Shown piece by piece: positions 1 to 5,409 of a DNA stretch of 8,415 nucleotides. The notes under the pieces are model-generated. The model saw only the letters and a program-made list of their open reading frames with translations, made no database searches and was not told the origin of the DNA. Both the position numbers and the translations under genes were made by a program. Source of the DNA: Microcaldota archaeon (GTDB taxonomy: Archaea; Micrarchaeota; Micrarchaeia; Micrarchaeales; CABMGC01); NCBI GenBank assembly GCA_021805625.1, contig JAJZEU010000012.1, positions 1 to 8,415 on the forward strand, read 5' to 3'. Every line of letters starts with the position of its first letter. Position 1 is the stretch's first letter.

Positions 1-1
1 A

Positions 2-253
2 GCATATAACATGGCAATATCCCTGGATCCAAATGATGCAACTATATTGTACAACAAAGGAAACGTCCTCTACGATATGAAACGGTTCGGGGAGGCGCTT
101 GAAGTATATAATATGGTAATATCCCTGTTTCCGAAGTTTGCATCTGCATGGTACAACAAAGGAAGCGCCCTCTCTGCGATAGGCCAGCACACAGAAGCAG
201 ATATGTGTTATCAGAAGGCGAACGCGCTGGCACTACTGGGGTCCAAGCGATAA
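2..253 (+). CDS. TPR-repeat protein, C-terminal fragment (5' end outside window)
   Basis: The reading frame is open to the left edge, and the residues before the first in-window ATG (A-Y-N before M-A-I-S-L-D-P-N) complete a typical TPR helix B, so the ATG at 11 is internal and the gene begins upstream. Visible are the end of one TPR, one full 34-residue TPR (starting DATILYNKGNVLYD, ending ISLFPK) and a final partial repeat with WYNKGSAL followed by helix B and a short tail. Canonical TPR positions (W/Y-x-x-G, A, P near the end) are kept. TPR domains are protein-protein interaction scaffolds; no partner or catalytic domain can be seen. The repeats are still alike at DNA level with a 102-nt period, suggesting recent duplication. 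It ends with TAA at 251-253. Confidence 0.85.
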   Translation, partial: AYNMAISLDPNDATILYNKGNVLYDMKRFGEALEVYNMVISLFPKFASAWYNKGSALSAIGQHTEADMCYQKANALALLGSKR

Positions 254-445
254 AACCGAAACCGGTGCAGTTCAAAGTCTAAGCACAGAAATGACGACAG
301 CACCATTTTTACCCAATTCTATCAAACAATATCATTCAGGCATAGGGAATTAATACTTAGAGAACGGGGGTTCAAAGCACGCCAACAAAGCAGTGTGGCC
401 GCTTTGCTCACAAAAGCTAAATTTGTTGTTCCCTTAAGTCTAAGC
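254..445. other. Non-coding spacer between TPR gene and Nudix gene
   Basis: There is no convincing ORF on either strand in this roughly 190-base stretch. A short T-run at 305-309 could help end the TPR transcript, but it is weak. An 11-bp direct repeat (AAGTCTAAGCA) lies at 275-285 and again at 436-446, the second copy abutting the Nudix ATG. TTAATACTTA around 350-359 is a possible but unconvincing TATA-like element. Confidence 0.4.
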
Positions 446-916
446 ATGGTTAAGAAATGCATAGCAACCGGCTGCTTTGTTTTTAACAAGAATAGGATAC
501 TGCTTGTCTACCACAAAGCACTAGGAGGAATTTGGATACAACCGGGCGGCCACGTAGATGAGAATGAAATTCCTACAGACGCTGCAATCCGTGAAGTGCG
601 TGAGGAAACAGGAATCGATATCAGATTAATAGGCGACACAGGAACGAAATCAAAATCCAGGAAATACCTGCCAAAGCCAGTGCTAATAACCTATACAAGA
701 GTGCCTTACAAAGATCGTCCGGAGCACTATCATTTTAATATGCTCTATCTCGCCGAAATGAAGAATCCTAAGCAAAAGATAAGAACAAGCAAAGAAAATG
801 CTAAAACAGGGTGGTTCACAGAGCAAGAAATCGATAAACTAAATATGTTCGTAAACGTAAGAGCTTCAATACATCTAGGTTTCAAGACAATGAGGGACAT
901 ACACAAAGTGACATAA
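446..916 (+). CDS. Nudix (MutT-type) hydrolase
   Basis: Nudix enzymes cleave nucleoside diphosphates linked to another moiety (oxidised NTPs, NDP-sugars, ADP-ribose, caps and others), releasing NMP or phosphate with Mg2+. A perfect Nudix box is visible: with M1 at 446, G35-x5-E41-x7-R49-E50-V-x-E53-E54-x-G56-I57. It is preceded by the usual W30-x-x-P-G-G strand-loop. The 156-residue length fits a single-domain Nudix protein. The ATG at 446 is preferred because the following residues (KKCIATGCFVF) form the expected first beta strand; an in-frame GTG at 395 would add 17 residues that match nothing in the fold. No Shine-Dalgarno precedes either start. The substrate cannot be told from sequence. 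The gene stands alone, without a close operon partner. TAA stop at 914-916. Confidence 0.88.
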   Translation: MVKKCIATGCFVFNKNRILLVYHKALGGIWIQPGGHVDENEIPTDAAIREVREETGIDIRLIGDTGTKSKSRKYLPKPVLITYTRVPYKDRPEHYHFNMLYLAEMKNPKQKIRTSKENAKTGWFTEQEIDKLNMFVNVRASIHLGFKTMRDIHKVT

Positions 917-967
917 AAGTTTGTCTGGAGCCGCGACTATTTCTGATGTAGGAATATTTATCCAAAA

Positions 968-980
968 TAGCTTTAATGCT
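968..980 (+). promoter_or_regulatory. Possible TATA box for the degenerate zinc-ribbon gene
   Basis: CTTTAAT at 971-977 lies about 25 nt before the ATG at 999, the spacing expected for a leaderless archaeal transcript. It is a single weak AT-rich match in an AT-rich spacer. Confidence 0.3.
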
Positions 981-998
981 TAACTGAACTACACTAGT

Positions 999-1357
999 AT
1001 GAAAATTAAGATCAAATTCAAGGAAGATCGATTCAGTAGGATGCGCTGAGGAACTTCAAAGGCCCCGGACATATTCTGTAAAAAATGTGATAATTTGGTG
1101 TTAGTCTACCAAAAAGATGGTCCTGGACCTTTGCTTAGATGCTATGTAAATCGAATTTTATACCCAAGGAACTATCTATCCAAGAACATAAAATACGTCA
1201 GGCATATGCCAGAGCTTACGTGTAACGACTGTGGTGCCCTGATAGGAACGCCAATGAGATATAGGCGTAATGGGAGAACAGACTGGCCTTCGGTATGGTT
1301 AAGGGCTCATTTAAAAAGAAGATAAGCACACAAATCAAGTTAGCAAAGCGAATATAG
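999..1357 (+). pseudogene. Small zinc-ribbon protein gene, apparently broken (in-frame TGA plus frameshift)
   Basis: Reading from ATG 999 gives MKIKIKFKEDRFSRMR and then TGA at 1047-1049. The same frame then stays open to TAA at 1323-1325 and contains two metal-binding knuckles, FCKKC (1074-1088) and LTCNDCG (around 1220), spaced like a four-cysteine zinc ribbon. No ATG lies between the TGA and the first knuckle; the only start candidates (TTG 1095, GTG 1098) would remove it. Near 1271-1277 the sense appears to move to another frame, which reads ENRLAFGMVKGSFKKK and continues to TAG at 1355-1357. That tail resembles, from memory only, the basic C-terminus of small archaeal zinc-ribbon proteins, whereas the frame-0 tail (TDWPSVWLRAHLKRR) does not. 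Two lesions suggest a decaying gene. Alternatives are sequencing errors, or a short functional protein from 1095-1325. No function is assigned. Confidence 0.5.
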
Positions 1358-1507
1358 CTATACTATTGGGTGCCACTTTGTTTATGATTTCAGAATCGTT
1401 TTCTAACATACTGGTCGCAGAATAAGAACGGATAGAAAGATTTTTTGTTTTTCTTATGGAAATGATAATAACGAACTACTACCTGTTGTAAAACTTTTGT
1501 GTAGTGC
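1358..1507. other. AT-rich non-coding spacer upstream of NAC
   Basis: This stretch holds only very short ORFs. It contains the T-rich tract annotated separately and no recognisable RNA fold. Together with 917-998 it is clearly AT-richer than the neighbouring coding DNA. Confidence 0.4.
1441..1455 (+). terminator. T-rich putative archaeal terminator
   Basis: Six T, one G, five T, one C and two T in a row on the + strand. Archaeal RNA polymerase can terminate on oligo-T tracts without a hairpin, and none is obvious just before this one. It would end transcripts from the zinc-ribbon locus before the NAC promoter. Confidence 0.4.
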
Positions 1508-1515
1508 TATAATAA
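1508..1515 (+). promoter_or_regulatory. TATA box of the NAC gene
   Basis: TATAATAA centred about 28 nt before the ATG at 1540. No Shine-Dalgarno lies between it and the start, so the mRNA is probably leaderless, beginning at or within a few nucleotides of the ATG cluster. Confidence 0.55.
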
Positions 1516-1539
1516 GCTTAATGAAACATAAAATAATTG

Positions 1540-1896
1540 ATGATGTTTATGATGCCGAATCTTGATCCGAGGGCAATGAAGAAGATGATGGAAAGCATGG
1601 GCATGCGAAGCAAGGAGATAGAGGCGAGCAAAGTGACAATTGAAGGAAAGGATTCCTACATAGTGATATCAAATCCCCAGGTTGTAGCGATAGACTTCCA
1701 AGGTTCGATGATCTTCCAGATAACCGGCACGCCATCTGAAAAGCCAAAGGCGAAAGCCGAAATCAGCGCCGAAGACGTGGCTCTTGTCATGCAGCAGAGC
1801 GGAATTTCAGACGAAGGGATGGCGAGGCATGCCCTTGAAGAATCAAACGGCGACATAGCCGCAGCGATAATAAGCCTTAAAAAAGAAAAAGAATAG
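1540..1896 (+). CDS. nac: Nascent polypeptide-associated complex protein (archaeal NAC)
   Basis: Archaeal NAC is a homodimeric, ribosome-associated chaperone that meets nascent chains near the exit tunnel. From ATG 1540 it is 118 residues, the usual family length. Visible in order: a Met/Lys-rich basic N-terminal segment (LDPRAMKKMMESMGM, residues 8-22) typical of ribosome-binding NAC tails; the NAC beta-barrel (about 28-63: SKVTIEGKDSYIVISNP, then FQGSMIFQITG); a charged linker; and a C-terminal UBA domain (about 75-113: EISAEDVALVMQQSGIS, then ALEESNGDIAAAIISL). The start is ambiguous because ATG occurs at 1540, 1543, 1549 and 1552; TTG at 1537 is less likely. 1540 is chosen for its distance to the TATA box. 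It is convergent with the DUF424 gene, with only 5 bp between stop codons. Confidence 0.93.
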   Translation: MMFMMPNLDPRAMKKMMESMGMRSKEIEASKVTIEGKDSYIVISNPQVVAIDFQGSMIFQITGTPSEKPKAKAEISAEDVALVMQQSGISDEGMARHALEESNGDIAAAIISLKKEKE

Positions 1897-1901
1897 CTCT
1901 T

Positions 1902-2213
1902 TCAGTAGTCTACTTTGTATATCTGGACAAAGGGCACCCCATTTACCATTCTTATGTCAGAATCCTTTGCAAGCTCCTCCTTTTTTATCACCCCAACCGC
2001 CTCCTTTCCTATTACGTTCGCAGAGTATATCCTGATGCCCTTAAGCTTTCCTGCAGCCGCGCCCTCGTCTAGCAGCTCCCCTTTGTAGAAGCCTGCATAG
2101 GTTTTGAGGTCTATAAGCAGTGCCCCATCCTCAAGTATCTTTCCAATGATCCCCTCATCGCACATGGCTATCACGTGGCCCTTTTCAGTACTATAGCTCT
2201 TCATGTAGATCAT
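1902..2213 (-). CDS. DUF424 family protein
   Basis: This 103-residue protein has the hallmarks of the archaeal DUF424 family (Pfam PF04242): an N-terminal MIYMKSYSTEKGHVIAMCDEG strand pair, GKILEDGALLIDL, FYKGELLDE (residues 42-50), an ANVIGKEAV segment (65-73), and a closing NGVPFVQIYKV strand (91-101). The family is widespread in archaea and structurally known, but its biochemical role is not established, so none is claimed. ATG 2213 is chosen because it gives the usual family N-terminus and lies 4 nt after the stop of the upstream glycosyltransferase gene, with a partial AGGT Shine-Dalgarno just before it. The open frame extends further upstream, but only as an off-frame reading of the glycosyltransferase C-terminus. 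Very likely co-transcribed with the glycosyltransferase. TGA stop at 1904-1902. Confidence 0.85.
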   Translation of the reverse strand: MIYMKSYSTEKGHVIAMCDEGIIGKILEDGALLIDLKTYAGFYKGELLDEGAAAGKLKGIRIYSANVIGKEAVGVIKKEELAKDSDIRMVNGVPFVQIYKVDY

Positions 2214-2217
2214 GCAC

Positions 2218-3756
2218 TTACCTGTACCTGTAGAAGAAGTAGAATGTGCTGCTGTAAAGCAGTGAGTACCACACGAGCCACACCCCTCCAGACAAATTGT
2301 TCGCCATGAAAGCAAAGATGCTGAGCACAAAGAGTACCACCGAAAAGACCACTTCGGCCATCGAGTTCCTGAAGGCTGCGAGTATCCTCCTAAGCCTCTG
2401 GCTCTCCCCCTTCGCCCAGCCCTTCATGGGGCTGAAATGCAGGGTGGCAGCGATTGCAGCCCTCGTCCTTATAAAAGTGAGGGCGAAGTTGAGTAAGAAG
2501 ATCATGACCCCGTAGCTGAACGAGCCGAAGTATATCCTTGACACCAGTATCGGTGCTATAAACGAAAGGAGGAGCGCCATTATTCCGAATATCTCAAGGT
2601 AGGATTTTATGTAGACCTGGTTGAGCATGCTTAGGCTGTACGAGTTGAATGGGAAGTCCGCGAAGACTATGAGTATGGAAAGCACAGTGAAGAGCAGCAG
2701 CACTATGGACAGGTAGTTGAGCCCGAAGCCTAGGCTTATGTAGTCGACGTGCTCCGTGAGCTTGAAATGGCGCTTGTTCCTATTCTTGAGGTAGAAGCCC
2801 AGGAACTGGGTGCCCCCGTAGTTGTAGCGCCACTGCTGTTTTGCGAAGATGCTGAACTTGCTTATCGGCCTGCCCAGAGCGTAGACCCTTGGTATATAGA
2901 CACTCTTGTACTTCTTGATCTTCTGCTTGAACGAGAGGAAGGTGTCCTCTATGATGTATTCCGGGAAGCCGTCGATGTCGTCAAGCGCTCTGCGCCTAAC
3001 TATGCCGCATGAGCCTGCGAATGTTGATGTGTTGTGCGTTGCCCTCGAGGTCTGCACGAAGCTGAAGAAGAAACCGTTGAAGAGGTCTATGGAGTTTGCG
3101 AAGAAGTTGCTCTTGGCGTAGCGCTTCTCCGTCTGCACGTACCCAACTTTTTTGTCTTCGAAGAACGGTATCAGGTTCAGCAGGAATTTCCTGTTGACTA
3201 GGTACTCATCTGCGTCGAATATCGCAACGAACTCCTCCATTGATGATTTGAGCATGTTGTTAAGTGCCCCTGCCTTAAACCCTTCCCTATCATTTCTGTG
3301 CACGTAAGCGATACCCTTTTGCTGTGAGAACTCCCTGAGCTCTGCAGCTATGCCCTCGTTTGTTGAGTCATCAAGCAGATATATCTTGAACCTGTCACGA
3401 GGGTATTCCATTCCCATGAGCTTGCCTATGGTGCGCTCCACCATCTTCGGATCCTCGTTGTATGTTGGTACGGCTATTGCTACTGTTGGATAGCGTTGCA
3501 TGGGCTTCATGCAAGCCTCTATCTCCTTGAATTTCTTCTCGTAGAAATAAGAATCGTAGTAGGAAAATGCGGCGAGGGTGTTGAAGAAAGTCGCTATTAC
3601 TGTAAGCAAGATAAAGATCATCGCAATGGCTGCGGTATAGAGGTTCGAGGAGATGAGGAGAAGGTAGCCGGCAAAGCCCACACCCACTATGTCAAGGAGT
3701 ATGACTAGCGGTATGGTAGAGAATCTTGCAGCTTGCCCATAATCCAGAAGTCTCAC
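2218..3756 (-). CDS. Membrane GT2 glycosyltransferase, cellulose-synthase-like
   Basis: This 512-residue processive-type family 2 glycosyltransferase would transfer sugars from a nucleotide-sugar donor on the cytoplasmic face and probably extrude a glycan. Two N-terminal membrane helices (about 13-35 and 41-64) precede the GT-A domain: start strand TVAIAVPTYNED (91-102), UDP-binding D129-D130 in YLLDDS, metal-binding D181-A-D183, the catalytic-base motif E270-D271, and the acceptor-site motif Q307-Q-W309-R310-Y. At least five hydrophobic stretches follow (about 340-365, 385-407, 411-430, 467-485, 491-508). All signature residues are present, so it should be active. The start is GTG 3756; a TGA lies six codons upstream in frame and no ATG is nearby. 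Product sugar unknown: cellulose-, hyaluronan- or N-acetylglucosaminyl-type synthases are all compatible. It heads a two-gene unit with DUF424. Confidence 0.88.
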   Translation of the reverse strand: MRLLDYGQAARFSTIPLVILLDIVGVGFAGYLLLISSNLYTAAIAMIFILLTVIATFFNTLAAFSYYDSYFYEKKFKEIEACMKPMQRYPTVAIAVPTYNEDPKMVERTIGKLMGMEYPRDRFKIYLLDDSTNEGIAAELREFSQQKGIAYVHRNDREGFKAGALNNMLKSSMEEFVAIFDADEYLVNRKFLLNLIPFFEDKKVGYVQTEKRYAKSNFFANSIDLFNGFFFSFVQTSRATHNTSTFAGSCGIVRRRALDDIDGFPEYIIEDTFLSFKQKIKKYKSVYIPRVYALGRPISKFSIFAKQQWRYNYGGTQFLGFYLKNRNKRHFKLTEHVDYISLGFGLNYLSIVLLLFTVLSILIVFADFPFNSYSLSMLNQVYIKSYLEIFGIMALLLSFIAPILVSRIYFGSFSYGVMIFLLNFALTFIRTRAAIAATLHFSPMKGWAKGESQRLRRILAAFRNSMAEVVFSVVLFVLSIFAFMANNLSGGVWLVWYSLLYSSTFYFFYRYR

Positions 3757-3784
3757 CAGAATAGTTATTCATTACACAGAAATG

Positions 3785-3803
3785 CTTTAATAGACATGCA
3801 TGT
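3785..3803 (-). promoter_or_regulatory. Putative promoter and operator of the glycosyltransferase operon
   Basis: On the minus strand, CTATTAAAG (3793-3785) is a TATA-like box about 33 nt before the GTG start. The perfect 10-bp palindrome ACATGCATGT (3794-3803) abuts it directly upstream, where BRE and TFB contacts or a regulator would sit. The palindrome is seen directly; a regulatory role is inferred. Confidence 0.4.
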
Positions 3804-3809
3804 GTAATC

Positions 3810-3831
3810 CTGTTTTACCATAGGTAAACAG
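3810..3831. repeat. Inverted repeat (hairpin or operator-like)
   Basis: TTTACC-ATA-GGTAAA is a perfect 6-bp inverted repeat with a 3-nt spacer (3814-3828). With one bulged T it extends outwards to CTG/CAG, giving nine pairs. It lies in the divergent spacer between the glycosyltransferase operon and the tRNA gene. No T-run follows it, so an operator or small RNA hairpin is more plausible than a terminator. Confidence 0.5.
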
Positions 3832-3851
3832 TCGCAGTCCGCCATTTGGGA

Positions 3852-3863
3852 ATATTGCAATAT
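3852..3863. repeat. 12-bp perfect palindrome ATATTGCAATAT
   Basis: A perfect 12-bp palindrome lies 35 bp upstream of the TATA-rich region of the tRNA promoter. It is one of three palindromes within 70 bp. It could be a binding site, but short AT-rich palindromes also arise by chance. Confidence 0.4.
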
Positions 3864-3888
3864 AAGCCGCGCTGCATTTATGCATCGA

Positions 3889-3905
3889 TATAAAGAGTAT
3901 AAATA
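3889..3905 (+). promoter_or_regulatory. tRNA promoter (TATA boxes)
   Basis: Two adjacent TATA-like elements, TATAAAG (3889-3895) and TATAAATA (3898-3905). The second is centred about 28 nt before the first tRNA base, the distance expected for an archaeal box A giving a very short 5' leader. Confidence 0.6.
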
Positions 3906-3929
3906 ACTTCTACCTGCATAGATTGATGT

Positions 3930-4026
3930 GCCGGGATGGCGGAATCAGGTAACGCGCCAGTAGCATTGGCGAAACTCGAGATCTGGTTTCCGAAAGGAAG
4001 TTTGGGTTCGAATCCCAATCCCGGCG
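3930..4026 (+). tRNA. tRNA-Ser (anticodon CGA), with probable 13-nt intron
   Basis: The 7-bp acceptor stem GCCGGGA (3930-3936) pairs perfectly with TCCCGGC (4019-4025). A G at 4026 is the discriminator, as in serine tRNAs, and CCA is not encoded. The T-arm is TTGGG / TTCGAAT / CCCAA (4002-4018). A long class II variable arm is present (TTCC-GAAA-GGAA, 3988-3999). The D-arm is GCG...CGC with GG in the loop (3939-3955). The locus is 97 nt; the anticodon loop CTCGAGA (3975-3981, anticodon CGA at 3977-3979) only acquires a paired 5-bp stem (CCAGA with TCTGG) if 3961-3973 is removed. That leaves an 84-nt tRNA, the right size for tRNA-Ser. The identity rests on anticodon, long variable arm and G73. 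Convergent with truD, 6 bp apart. Confidence 0.85.
3961..3973 (+). other. Predicted non-canonical tRNA intron (13 nt, position 30/31)
   Basis: Removing TAGCATTGGCGAA joins CCAG (27-30) to A31, making a fully paired anticodon stem, and brings the tRNA to standard length. No other cut of this size gives a paired stem. Known archaeal tRNA introns are mostly at 37/38, but sites within the anticodon stem also occur in some lineages. In the precursor CGCCA (3955-3959) can pair with TGGCG (3967-3971), closing a 7-nt loop that carries the 5' splice site. I cannot draw a strict bulge-helix-bulge, so a relaxed splice motif is implied. Confidence 0.65.
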
Positions 4027-4032
4027 TATCTT

Positions 4033-5325
4033 CTATTGCTCTCCTGCCTTCAGGTCTGGCATCAATTCCCCGACGCCAAGCCTGTCCGTCTTCATCAGCT
4101 CGTTTAGCACTATTGTCGCATACGCCCCGGTCGGCAGAGAAAATGAAATTCTTATGCTGCTGGATGCATTCGCAGCAGAAAAATCCTTCACAGGAACGAA
4201 GAGCGGCCTTCTGGAGCCCCTCATGCTCAGTTCCGGCATGCCCGCTATCTTGAAGGAGTCTTTGGTTATACCCAGCCTTTCCATAACCTCTCTTTCCGAT
4301 TCGCTTATTTCTTCATCATTGCTTTCATAGCCTATCAGGTTGCCTATGGCGAAGAGGCGTTTGCCCTGCACGGCGTCATCCGCATGCAGCACCATGCTTT
4401 CCATATCTGGAAAGCCGTAGAAGTTTTCCCGGCAAGCAAGGCCTGCATTTGCGCCTGTGTCTCCGTTCATTACGCGTTCTTCTACAACGGCATTGAAGAT
4501 CACATCCTCAACTGCATTGACGAACATTATCGAAATCCCCCTGGGCAGCTTCCTGATTGCGTTTGCAAAATTGTCCGGATACTTCGCAAGATGGGCTATT
4601 AGCCTGCGCTCGTACTTCAGGTAGCCTGGAAAATAGCCCATGGCATTTGCAAAATCATGCTCCTCATCAAGTCTCTTTCTTGCTTCTATTGCGGAACTGT
4701 TGGTCTCGTTTTTGCAGGAGGTCAGGAACTCCATGACCGCGCTGCGGAAGTCGCCCTTCATTATGTGTAGCCCTATCGCAGCGTTGTTGAGCCTTGAGCC
4801 GAACCTCTGCCTATCGAAGTAGTTCGGGATAAGCCCATTAAGCTCAGCGTATATGGAATCCGCCTTTTCCTTGGCATCGGAATTGTTGGTTGATATCGTA
4901 ACATCGAATGCGTTCCCGAGCAGGCTGCCCTGCTCGACCCCTATTCCAGAAAGCCATGCGCCGTTTATGGAAATGTCCTTTATCCGCATGCCCATGATCC
5001 CTTCTGGGCTGGCTCCGAAGATGCTCGCAATCTGCACTGTGAGCGCTCTCCTGTCCTTTATGCCCGCGTAGCCTATTGCCCTTATGCCATGGCCTGCCCT
5101 TCTAGAAACCGTTTCCAATGCCTGTATGGTGTTCCAGTTGCTCTTCTGCAGCACGAATACCACGAACTTGCCATCAGGATTTTCGGCAAGCTCCAGCTCT
5201 CCTGCAGAGTACATCATGCCTTGCTGCAGCACGGTGCCGTTCTTTGCAATCTCTTTGACGACAAAATTAGCCGGATTCTTCTCGAATGTGCCCTCTATTC
5301 CGATACCTTTAGAAAGTGTTAGCAT
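4033..5325 (-). CDS. truD: tRNA pseudouridine synthase TruD
   Basis: TruD isomerises a uridine to pseudouridine in tRNA (U13 in bacterial and archaeal substrates). The catalytic aspartate is visible at D91 in GYAGIKDRRALTVQ (85-98), and the family signature N168-Y-F-D-R-Q-R-F-G follows. The conserved start (G-T-F-E-K-N-P-A-N-F-V-V-K-E-I, 12-26) and the terminal LPTGAYATIVLNELMK strand-helix are present. The 430-residue length matches archaeal TruD, which carries a large TRUD-domain insertion between the catalytic lobes. ATG 5325 is supported by a TTTAAA box 26 nt upstream and the absence of a Shine-Dalgarno, implying a leaderless mRNA. Its TAG stop (4035-4033) lies 6 bp from the tRNA 3' end, so any read-through makes antisense RNA to tRNA-Ser. 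All key residues are intact. Confidence 0.95.
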   Translation of the reverse strand: MLTLSKGIGIEGTFEKNPANFVVKEIAKNGTVLQQGMMYSAGELELAENPDGKFVVFVLQKSNWNTIQALETVSRRAGHGIRAIGYAGIKDRRALTVQIASIFGASPEGIMGMRIKDISINGAWLSGIGVEQGSLLGNAFDVTISTNNSDAKEKADSIYAELNGLIPNYFDRQRFGSRLNNAAIGLHIMKGDFRSAVMEFLTSCKNETNSSAIEARKRLDEEHDFANAMGYFPGYLKYERRLIAHLAKYPDNFANAIRKLPRGISIMFVNAVEDVIFNAVVEERVMNGDTGANAGLACRENFYGFPDMESMVLHADDAVQGKRLFAIGNLIGYESNDEEISESEREVMERLGITKDSFKIAGMPELSMRGSRRPLFVPVKDFSAANASSSIRISFSLPTGAYATIVLNELMKTDRLGVGELMPDLKAGEQ

Positions 5326-5346
5326 AAGTAAAATTGTATGGGAAAG

Positions 5347-5356
5347 CTTTAAATTT
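5347..5356. promoter_or_regulatory. TTTAAA-centred TATA element, possibly bidirectional
   Basis: The core of CTTTAAATTT is the palindrome TTTAAA. On the minus strand it lies about 26 nt before the truD ATG. On the + strand it would place a start near 5377, about 30 nt before the PRODH-like gene. It is the only good TATA-like element seen in the 84-bp divergent spacer. Confidence 0.5.
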
Positions 5357-5409
5357 GTGGGGCTACAGAACTTCTCTAGGACTTACAGTCGCTATCATGA
5401 AGTGGTCGC

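Noticed and set aside
11..253. A complete 80-residue TPR protein starting at ATG 11.
   Set aside because: The frame is open to the left edge, and the residues before the ATG complete a TPR helix, so the ATG is internal.
364..385. GGGGGTTCAAAGCACGCC looks like a tRNA T-arm.
   Set aside because: The 3' side cannot pair with GGGGG and no acceptor, D or anticodon arm surrounds it; at best a chance match.
395..445. GTG at 395 as the Nudix start.
   Set aside because: The extra 17 residues match no part of the Nudix fold, and the ATG at 446 begins right at the first strand.
1047..1049. In-frame TGA read as selenocysteine or a reassigned codon.
   Set aside because: TGA ends the DUF424 and GGGP synthase genes here, so it is a stop. 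No SECIS-like structure was recognised, and a second frameshift in the same gene argues for decay.
2214..2330. N-terminal extension of the DUF424 frame up to 2330.
   Set aside because: It lies wholly within the glycosyltransferase C-terminal membrane helix in another frame; DUF424 proteins start at the MIY segment.
3955..3971. 5-bp stem with 7-nt loop GTAGCAT that could be read as an anticodon arm (anticodon AGC, Ala).
   Set aside because: It would consume the 3' strand of the D-stem and leave the CTCGAGA loop and CTGG unexplained. The long variable arm and G73 fit Ser, and archaea normally lack AGC anticodons. It is better seen as a precursor fold of the intron.
3936..4253. Open frame on the + strand across the tRNA and the truD 3' end.
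   Set aside because: It overlaps a well-formed tRNA and is antisense to conserved TruD residues; the translation has no recognisable features.
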